64,000 nt of DNA from Paulinella micropora (lineage: Eukaryota > Cercozoa > Imbricatea > Euglyphida > Paulinellidae): positions 17,501 through 81,500 of the forward strand of contig WBZZ01002531.1 of assembly GCA_019918135.1 (NCBI GenBank). The letters are read 5' to 3'. Position numbers and translations under genes: made by a program. Shown here piece by piece: positions 55,480 through 64,000 of this stretch; position 1 is the stretch's first letter, and each line of letters starts with the position of its first letter. The notes under the pieces are model-generated. The model saw nothing but the letters and a program-made list of their open reading frames with translations, did not search any database and was not told the origin of the DNA.

Positions 55480-56950
55480 AGACTCTGGCATGGCGGGATG
55501 GTCTCCTGTGGTATATGGGCAAGACGGCGGAAACGGCCAAGAACCCGGAGAGGTGGGTCTTATGGGTCCCAGCCAAACTGAGACAGATGATCTACGTAGC
55601 GTCGCACGTAGTCCCGTTGGTTAATCACCCGGGGGTACAGAGGACGCAGTGGATTATCAAAAGGAGATTCTGGTGGGAAGGGATGGATAAGTTCATAAAG
55701 GAAAGGGTCAAGGGCTGCACGACCTGTCAGATGAACAAGAGGCACCCAGTGGAAGGGAAAATCCCAGTTGGAAAATTTACATTGCTTGAAAAGTCTCTTT
55801 GAGTTCCTGCATGTGGACCACGTGGGGCCGTTGCCGCCGGTGGGACCGGCGAAGGATAAGTTCTTGATGACGGTCATTGATAGGGCGAGCAATTACGTCT
55901 GGGCGATACCGGTGCCTGACACAACGGCGGAGACGACAGCCAGGGAGCTGATCGATCGAATCCTATGTGTGGTAGGGGTCCCCAAGACGATCTGCTTGGA
56001 CAAGGGGCCAGCCTTTAATAACGAGCTGATGGAAAGGCTCGCGAAGCTTTACGGGGTTCACTGGCAGTACGTTACACCGTACGATCCGAGGGCTAATTGC
56101 AAGATTGAGCGGGTGCATAGACCGCTCAAGTCGGCTCTAAAGGACCTACTGCAAGAAGAGTCAGCTCTTGTGGAGAGAGGTGGTCCCGAGCTTTGTTTTC
56201 GCTATGAACGCGATGCCATCGAAGGCTCTTGGAGCGGGGGCGGAATGTAGGTCCCCGTAATACTATGAGGTGTACGGGCAGGAGCCGGTGATGCCCCAAC
56301 ACTTGGTATATCAGGATGGGCCTGGGCTTGTGATGGACGAGGATGAACTCTGGGGGCTTCGGATGCGGGTCTTCATGGAGGCCATGCAAGCGGTTAGGCA
56401 AGCGAGGCTGGCGGAACAGACTCGTCAGCTGAGCAAAGAACCCTTGGAACAGGACTTTTCTATGGTGACGTATAAGCCAGGAGACATCGTCATGTTATAC
56501 TACCCACAGGTTCCGAAGGGCATATCGTCTAAGATGTTTGTGCACTGGAAGGGGCCTTATCAGGTAGTGCAACAGACGAGGCCGTTTAACTATCGGATTA
56601 GAGGCAGAGGGGAGAACAAGATTGTTAATGTTCGGCGCCTCATCAAGTACGATCCGTTCCTGATGGAGAACGAGACGCTCCAGGAAGCGCTCGTCAGGGA
56701 AAAGGGGGAGTTTCAGGACCCTCCTAAGTTGGGAACGGATAAGGAACCCGATGGTGGGAAGCCCTGGGACCGGAAGGGCCAGGAGGGGAAGAAGGCGCGG
56801 GCCCCCGAAGAGCCCGGCGTCGGCCGGATAAGCTCCAAAGGGCCTGAGGTCGGGGAAAAGGGGTCAGATGCGAGTCGCAAGCCACCCACAGAGGCGGCGA
56901 AGAGGGCGGCGGATAATGATCTGATCTACTCGGTACCGGAGGCCGGGTAA
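55480..56950 (+). pseudogene. Integrase region of relic 2
   Basis: A H2C2 zinc-binding domain (HPGVQRTQWIIKRRFWW ... CTTCQMNKRHPV), a catalytic core (FLHVDHVGPLPP; VIDRASNYVWAIPV; CLDKGPAFNNELM) and a C-terminal GPY/F-type module (MFVHWKGPYQVVQQTRPFNY). A further frame at 56967..57542 (HKLWKEGNKTLGMTWILDRF) has no recognised family. Broken. Confidence 0.85.
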
Positions 56951-57542
56951 GCGTAGGAGGACGGAAGTGCAGGCGGAGCCGGAGGGGCCGGTTGAGCACT
57001 CGCAGGTGGACGTCAAGCACAAGTTATGGAAGGAGGGTAATAAGACACTGGGGATGACGTGGATTCTGGATCGGTTCTATCTGGTCAGGCACCCGTCTAG
57101 ATTCGTTACAAGAGGAGACAAGGATGTTCTCTTTGTGATGAAGGTTGTGGGGCTGGCGAAGGACTCGAGGAAGACTCGGTCGTCAGAGAGTGCGCTTAAA
57201 AACCTTCCGCCTATGCTGCAGTTTTACCGGTCTTGGGATAAGGATACGGTCGAGAACCGGATGTACCGTGAGTATGTCCCGGTATGGTGGGATGCTGCGA
57301 ATAGGGAAGTATGGGATGCCAAGATAGATCCAGTCACGCGAAAGAGTGACAGGGATCACGAGGCATGGACCATATCGGCGTGGCCGAGGGGAGTGCTAGA
57401 TTGCCCCTTCGAGTCACACGACGGGCACATTCCGCAGAGGGTTTGGGACGTGCTCAAGGAGAGCGGGGTAGACTTAAGGCTATTCGGGGGTGCACACGCA
57501 GCGGAAACAGTGCGGGGGAAGAAGCACCCAAGCCTGAAGTGA

Positions 57543-58555
57543 GGGGAAGCATCCGGGATGCGACTTTGGGGGAGAAGGAACGGAATACGGTCGGAGGGAA
57601 GTTGGGCACACATTGACCATAGTGTGTGGGAAACAAGGTACTGAGGGTCCTACTCAACGTTAAAGCTTTACGGACCTTTGGGACGCTACCCATCGTGGAA
57701 CCTTTACCGACCCCTTTCAGGATCTATCAGGGCTACCTAGCAAGACTATCAACGCAGTATGGAAACGCACTTTAATAACTCGTATAATAAAGGAACTGAC
57801 GCTTTGACTTCCACGTCACAAACTGACTAACTTAGGTATAGGTCTTACGCATTTTCAGTTAACATTGACATTATTGACTGTCCGGCCTATTGACAAATCA
57901 ACTACCAAAGTAACGGTGAATTAAATTGAAATAGTAATGACCAACGCTCCCCCTTAGTTATTTGTCAATATTATAACTATCGTCTTAAGTGTCTTATAGT
58001 TCTGAAGCAAATGAAAAATTTGCAAGCGCTTCCCGTAAGGGGTATCAAAAGTCACTAAAAACTATACATATAAAAACGTTAGAGGTGCGAGCAAACAAGT
58101 GAAAAGAAAGGAAAGCGAGCTGTATGCGATAAAGTAAGACCGTCCTACGTTTTTGTCCACTTGGCACCAGAAAAGTCAGGAATTCTTGCCACCGGCCACC
58201 GCGTGGCCTGAGGGCTAATCAACCTCTCCGCGTAGCTCATCGCAACTGTGTCCATAGCCGTCTTCCGCTCCGCCTTCATCGACTTCCCATTGTTCCTGTT
58301 CCGTATCATCGACCTGATCGTCATCGTTCTCCCGAAGCTATTCTATATCCTGTCTCGGATATCTTCCATGTTTTAGCCTCAAAAACTCCGCTCAATTAAT
58401 TCCCCATTCAGCGTACTGGTCTATGACCCGATCCCAGGTACGGAGTCCAGCCAAGACATTGATCGAAGATTCCACGGCTTCCAGTCCGGCATCGACAATA
58501 CTAAACAACTCACACAAAACGAAAACAAAACACAAAACATAGGAAACACCCGTAA
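57543..58555. other. Non-coding stretch between Gypsy-like and Copia-like relics
   Basis: No gene is supported. It probably includes the terminal region of relic 2 and of the Copia-like relic, which converge here, but repeats at their ends could not be matched within the window. Confidence 0.4.
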
Positions 58556-61021
58556 TCATTCCGGTTCACCCGGAATGATAACAGTAAATTTGTTGAGCAA
58601 ATAAGTAAACTGCTCGCGCGGTAACGGTTTAGTGAGTAAATCTCCTATCTGCTTTTTAGTTTCTACCTTTATGAACTTCATCTCTCCATCTCTCTGAAGG
58701 TGATGAATGAAGTGTAATTCGAGAGGCAAATGTTTGGTGCGGGGTCCGGATAATCCTCTTTCACCCGCGAGAATTGTTTGCGAATTATCCTCGAAAATTT
58801 CTACTGCACCTTTTTGCGGAATTTCGAGTTCCTGTCTGACATGGCTATTGCTAGTCCTTCTCTTATGCATTCAGCAGCTGCGTAAATTTCCACGTCATTT
58901 GAACTAAGTACTATCCTACTCTGTCTTTTTGAAAGCCAACCTATTGGGTCTCCTCCCCACAAGATTATGAAACCTGTGCGAGACTTACCCGTCTTCAAAC
59001 AGACTTTGTGAGCGGCATCGGGCCACAAAGTGACCTTAGGGTAGGACATGCCCTCTTGAACGGATTTTGGCCCGTTAAAGCTATACCGCGAAAAGACTTG
59101 ATTAAATAGCGTATGATTCTGCCTAACATAGCGTAAGCTACTCCCTTGTCTATGGTTTGCATGACGCTTGCAGCGTTAAGAGCTTGTTCGATATCTGGTC
59201 TTGTCATCTTGGCTAAATAAAGCAAACTGCCTACTATACTTGGAATAGACATTTTACGCAAAGCTGCATCTTCCGACATTGCTTCCGGTGTTTGGTCTAC
59301 CGCTGGGGTACTGACCGGACGAGAATTTTTTGCGTATCCTGTCTCACGTAAAATTTGCAATTGGTACTTTCTTTGGTGCAAAACGATTCTGCCTTTCTCG
59401 TGCACTACCTCTATCCCTTTGAATTCCTTTGCGACTCCTAACCTTTTGAGTGGGTAGTACCGTTCTAACGCAGACGCGATTTTATCATAAGCTTCTTGGT
59501 TAGGTGCGGAAAATATCAAATAATCCACGTGAAATACTCCCATTATCGCTTCTCTTATAGGCTTGGCTTTCTCTACGAACATGCATAAGTCGGAGTCTAA
59601 CAACCTAAATCCTAGCTTTACTAACTTAGGGCTAGTATGTCATACCACCTTCTACCTGCCTGAGGCGCACCATATAACGCTCCATCAACACGCAATATCA
59701 TCCCCTCTTTGCCCTCTCTATCCATTGCTTCAGGTGGGTAGGCAAATGAGGGATCTTGCATGTGGGCATTTAAGTAAGAATTTTTGAAATCAATTCCGTA
59801 AAGCTTATTACCATGCCAGGCAGTTAGTTTGGCAAGCATGAGCAGTGAGCGATGTGAGGCACAAGGGACAAACAATTGGTCAGGGTTGAAACTAACTCCT
59901 GGCTCTAACATGTCTCCTCTTAAAGCTAATCTAGAATTACAAACTTCCTTCCGTTCTCGTCTATCTTTACTTTGTACCCATGTGAGCGTAACTATCTTGC
60001 TAACACCAGCCTTTTTGGCTTCGCTAAAGTTAACCCATGTGTATGTCTTAAAGTCCTTAAGAGAGTGAATCTCTTTCTTCATGCCCTCTAACAAATCTTT
60101 CGCTGTCAATCCCTGCTCAGCTATCTCTTTAGGCACACCAATGTTAAAATAAAGCGAAAGTTCATTTGGTTCATTCATGCATCTGTCATAACATAACATA
60201 GCACTCTCCAACTCTCCAGCAGGCAATACGGACTCCCCCTCACTTACCTTGTACTTATTGATCTCAGAATCTAGCATCTTCTCTAGTCTGTCCTCAAACT
60301 GAACAAAGTGAGATTGCTTAGGTTGTTTTCTGACTTTTAACCTCTCTTTGGGGGCACACTTCTGCTTCACTATGCCTGTGCGCACTTTACTCTCCCAGCC
60401 CTCTCCGTATGTCTTCTCTGCCCACTCGTCTCCCCACTCTCTTGCAAGAACTCTCACTCTCACTCCCTCTAGTTCCTGAACCTCAACTACTTTTTCTTTT
60501 CGTTTTAGTTCACTGTGCAGTCGTGATGGTGGTTGTTGTGCTTGTGGTGGTTGTTGTTGTGCCTGTCGTCTTATTCGTTTTCCTTCTTGAACTATGTTAG
60601 CTTCTGTGATCTTGTCACATGTTCTTCCTTTACTAGGTTGCTCACTCTCTTCATATGCTCTCCTCTCATGCTGTGCTTGAGGGTCATATGCATCTGTGAG
60701 TGCGTGTGCATGTCCTAGTCCTGTGTTGTTTGTCTGTGGGGTTGTGTCGGTGGGATGGGGTGCAGCTGTCGGTGTGGTGTCGATGTCCTGTGTTGAAAAG
60801 CTATCTTGTGTTTGTGTGTGTTTGTGATCTATGCTGACTTCCCCTGTGTCTCCTCCATACTCCCCCTGTCCTTGTTGACTATCTGACTGAATAACGTCAT
60901 CGACATTGTCGTATGTGTCATCATCGTCATGAGTCTGTGTCGTGTCCTCTTGTGTGTGGGTGGTGGTGACTGTGGTGGTGGTGGGTGTGGAGTGTGTTTG
61001 TTCAACATCGACATCTCTCAC
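58556..61021 (-). pseudogene. Reverse transcriptase and RNase H region of the Copia-like relic
   Basis: Copia-type blocks are readable: LYGIDFKNSYLNAHMQDPS, ALYGAPQAGRRWYDIL, KRLGVAKEFKGIEV, SLLYLAKMTRPDIEQALNA, GWLSKRQSRIVLSSNDVEIY, and a C-terminal FIKVETKKQIGDLLTKPLP. A long Thr/Asp/Gln-rich linker lies upstream (about 60.5-61.0 kb). Broken. Confidence 0.88.
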
Positions 61022-61322
61022 TCTCCCCCTCAGCTACATCCTCATCCCACTTGACTGTTCTCTCTGGATGTGCTTCCTTCCCTATCACGTACGGGTTAAA
61101 CCGCACGTTTCTAACTCTTGTTACTACTTTCCTACCGTCCCACACTCTATATAACTCTCTAAATAAGTCATATCCTACTAGCATAACTTTCTTTCCTCTA
61201 AACTGTCACTTTCTACCCTTGCCTGTATACATTACTTCCATGCAGCCTATCGGTCTAAGGTGTTTTAAAAACGGTTTCCATCCCAATAACTGCTCAAATG
61301 GGGACATCCCCTTCCTAGGTCC

Positions 61323-61920
61323 TTAGGTGGCAGGCAAAATGTTATGTAGAGTGGTTGCCGAATGCTCCATCTCTGCCCAGAAAGAAATGGGCAGGTGGGC
61401 ATGGTAACGCATGGCTCTTGCGGCCCCAGCCGTAATGTGATTGGCTTTTTCAGCGATAGGGTTATCCCCCGTTGCTGACGTTTTCCAAATAAACTGACTA
61501 GGCTTCCACCACTCTATCACCTCTTTCGGGACATCAAACTCTTGATCACATCTAATTTCTTGTACTTTGTTTCCTGTCTGTCTCTCATAAAATGCTAACG
61601 CCTGCTTAATGCAGTCAATAAATTCGTTCTTATGCGCAAGATAATAATCCTTAATAAACGAGTAATCGTCTGTGACCGAAAATTTGTGTCTCTTATATTT
61701 ACCGTGTATTGACCGTGCTGACCACGTTCCGGTGTCTATGTGTAATACTACTCCTGGTTTACTAGCTCGCTCTATCTTATTAACTTTAAACCTAGGCAAC
61801 TGCTTTGCCTTACCTATCATGCATGATTCGCAAAATTCTACTTTCTTCTCATCTCCTACTAGCTTTATGCCTAATGCATTTGCCAAAGCTCTCATCTTCT
61901 TAATGCTATAGTGTCCAATG
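61323..61920 (-). pseudogene. Integrase region of the Copia-like relic
   Basis: Readable features are the zinc-domain end FCESCMIGKAKQLPRF, a core with LHIDTGTWSARS and IRCDQEFDVPKEV, and HLPISFWAEMEHSATTLHN, which is typical of Copia integrases. Broken. Confidence 0.82.
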
Positions 61921-62056
61921 CATAACGGAACAATTATATCTACCTTTCTAATCGCACCAGGCTTGCAGGGATAAGACGCATACAGCGTTACCTCCCCTGT
62001 TTTGCCTTCTGTCTGCCTACGCTTCTGTCTTTCTCTCCTGGGGTTTCCCTCCCCTT

Positions 62057-62500
62057 TTACCCCACCACATCTCTTTTCTTATTCTGTGGGGGTTCATAAC
62101 GCTCATTTATGTCTAACGGAGTGTCAAATTCATCGTCCCATCTGTAAAGAAGGGTTGACATAAGCCTAACTCTTACCAGTACGTCTTTCTCCTCTAATCT
62201 TATGGGGTGTTTGAGTATGACTAGCTGTCCATTTTGGTGAATGATTGACCGGTGATGGGTATTATCCATCCTGCCGGTTGAGGCAATATTCACGGGTAAC
62301 CTGGCGTCAAGGAGCATTGGCCTTGACACCGTAATTGGTCTACCGTGTCCGTTGATGCGCGTCATTCTTGCCGTCCCCTCCTGTCCTATCTCACACTCTC
62401 CATTACCTGTAATTACCTTGACAGGGGTACGGACTTAATGTCGTGTAACATTTCAGGGTTGCATGCTATGTCTCGAGACGACCCGCTATCCTGAACTATC
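62057..62500 (-). pseudogene. Protease region of the Copia-like relic
   Basis: On the minus strand near 62.47-62.50 kb a DSGSSRDI stretch carries the Asp-Ser-Gly of retroviral-type aspartic proteases, followed by a beta-rich part (ILKHPIRLEEKDVLVRVRLM). Broken. Confidence 0.65.
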
Positions 62501-62537
62501 GTGCTCTTTCTGTCTCGCCCCCCTTCCCCATCTAACA

Positions 62538-64000
62538 CTAGTGCGAATTTCTGTTTGCTGTTCTTGTGTTGTGATGGTGCTGGTGGTTGTAGATGTTGCT
62601 GTTTTGGGTCTGTGTTGGTGGGGATAGTGTTGTGCGTGCTGCGTGTGCTATATACACTCCCTCTATCGCTCTCACCACATCTGTCAAGAACTCATTTAGC
62701 ACTAACTTCCCTTCACTCACTCTCTTTACCTCACCACTGCTTTCCCTAATGCATGTTGTTGTGAGTTGTTGAGCGAGCTGTTCTATGTCTTTGAAAGTGA
62801 TGATGGGTGGCGTGTTGGTGTGTGGTTGGGCTTGAGGTTTTGGACCTGCTTGTGGTGTCGGGCTTGCTGCTGCGCCTTCCCGCTGCTTCCCCTTGGCCTC
62901 CCCGGTCCCTACGGCAACACTGGGCAGTCCGGCAAATGCCGGACTCAATGCCGGACTCCCACTCTTAGCGTGAGTCTTCTTGATGATGCCATGTTTCTCA
63001 AAATATTTCTTAACATTGCCTTTCCGCGTAAATGTTAGAAATTCCGGGTCAACATCATCATCATCCAAGCATGATGCCATTGCCATATCATGTCTGATCT
63101 CATCAGAACATCTAGAGTCGTTCTCACTATCATAGTATGATTCGTCCATCTCTTCTCCTTCTTCTTCCTCACTGCTCTCTCTTTGCATTGTGTGTCATCT
63201 GTTTGCGTGACCTACGCGGATGATGCGGTGTGAGGTGTTTGTGTGGTGGAGGTGTGTTTTTGCGGTGATGTCTCTAGAGGCCTACTCCCCCTCACTTCCC
63301 TTTTCACTCCTTTTTGCTCACTTTCTCCCTCCCTCTGTGGAGATTGGTTGGTGAATGTGGTAGTGAGGTTGTGTGGTATGACTATCCCTCTTGCTTTTGC
63401 ATCCTCACGCAAACCACTCTCATCAGGGTAGTAAGGGGATTTGGGGGGACGGAGGTCGGGGCTGACAGCTAAGTCAAGTAAAGGATACTCTTTGTCCTGC
63501 TTTTTCGCATAATAACCGCAAAATAATCCATATGCCAACCTAGAAGCTTGCATAGCATTTGGTCCCCTCTTGTCTTTTTCAAGAGAGATCTGACAAGGAC
63601 TGTTCTTTTATTCTTGCCGTGCACGTGACACTTAAGGGACCTCGGTCTCTCTTTGCTATACCTCTCAATGGTTGTCAGAGGTGTTTTGGGAACGGGGTTT
63701 TGACGCTGTGGGGTGTTAGTGGAGGTGTCCCTTGCTAGCTGACTCTGAGAGCGTGAGATTGGTGTGGCGGAGGGACTCTCTCCGTCACTTCTATTTGTCG
63801 ACAGGGGACGAACACCTGGCTCAATCTGAGGTTCCCCAGACTCGACATTCGCTCTCTCCCTGCCTCTCCCTTCGTCAGGGGTTTTTCCAGGGTCGTCTAG
63901 GACATCTCCCCCCATGAAGACGAGCAAAGCGTCACTATCTGTGTCTGTGTCCCCCTCTTGTTCCTCCTCTCTAATGAGGTTCATGTCTTTGTCCTTGAGA
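62538..64000 (-). pseudogene. Gag-like and upstream region of the Copia-like relic
   Basis: Charged and low-complexity sequence: 62538..63188 (acidic front, LTFTRKGNVKKYFEKHGIIK) and frames to 63984 (LACKLLGWHMDYFA-type end, Ser/Arg/Glu-rich linker). Assigned only by position upstream of the protease. It continues beyond the window. Confidence 0.5.

Larger units (their letters stand above)
48857..57542 (+). mobile_element. Ty3/Gypsy-like retrotransposon relic 2 (broken, rearranged)
   Basis: A long relic with Gag-like, protease-type, reverse transcriptase, RNase H, integrase and C-terminal parts in the Gypsy order (integrase after RNase H). The protease-type part reads on the opposite strand, so the element has been rearranged, and it carries many breaks (at least eight). 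It is related to relic 1 but not a direct copy. No long terminal repeats were identified. Probably old. Confidence 0.85.
58556..64000 (-). mobile_element. Ty1/Copia-like retrotransposon relic (broken, runs off the window)
   Basis: A leftward relic with Copia order: Gag-like, protease, integrase, then reverse transcriptase and RNase H. The Gag-like end continues past the right edge. It is broken in several places (at least five). No terminal repeats can be judged. Age cannot be set without a second copy. Confidence 0.85.

Noticed and set aside
48301-58555. Long terminal repeats of Gypsy-like relic 2
   Set aside because: I could not align any stretch before 48.86 kb with one after 57.54 kb.
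1-64000. tRNA, rRNA genes or CRISPR arrays
   Set aside because: No cloverleaf-like tRNA, no rRNA signature and no regularly spaced repeats were noticed on reading. The regular repeats found are fibre and linker coding repeats.

Overview
This is nuclear DNA of a eukaryote, most likely a unicellular alga or other protist. It holds two complete-length Polinton-type virus-like elements, then relics of Ty3/Gypsy-like and Ty1/Copia-like retrotransposons. No ordinary host gene is recognised with confidence, and the host lineage cannot be named from the sequence.

Element A (56..20681) and element B (20859..41679) are each about 20.7 kb and lie in the same orientation, 177 bp apart. Each begins 5'-AGTAG, ends in the inverted complement, has terminal inverted repeats (TIRs), and is flanked by its own 6-bp target duplication (TGTATT for A, CTCTTT for B). 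This is the Polinton/Maverick integration signature. Different TIRs and duplications show that they are two independent insertions.

Both elements share one plan. A leftward retroviral-type integrase and a leftward acidic/basic protein come first. A rightward virion block follows: S74-chaperone fibre, small membrane protein, a 120-aa protein, packaging ATPase, small basic protein, Ulp1/adenain-type protease, penton, double-jelly-roll major capsid protein, and a 417-residue-class protein. The right side is leftward and carries small GKYKGK-motif proteins, the protein-primed family B DNA polymerase, and AP2-like/zinc-finger proteins near the end. A alone carries a lipase, an F-box-like protein and a polymerase with an endonuclease-like insertion. 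B alone carries a HIRAN protein, a short giant-virus-type basic protein and an unrecognised module at its left end. A looks whole and young. B keeps its ends and most genes but has about four breaks.

Non-coding structure is rich. A has a shared early-promoter-like box before three leftward genes, one 38-bp hairpin leader used by both the integrase and penton genes, and GC-rich hairpins that also sit inside coding regions. B has AAAGATTTT/AAAATCTTT palindromes before several genes, a GATATTT motif at many stop codons, and three copies of a roughly 105-bp structured repeat at gene 3' ends. The fibre genes of A and B are far more alike in their middle than the rest of the elements, which suggests recent exchange of the host-attachment gene.

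The right third is retroelement wreckage: a Gypsy-like relic without reverse transcriptase (about 42.3-46.9 kb), an unassigned Ser-rich segment (46.9-48.3 kb), a second Gypsy-like relic with Gag, protease, reverse transcriptase, RNase H and integrase parts (about 48.9-57.5 kb), and a leftward Copia-like relic running off the window (about 58.5-64 kb).
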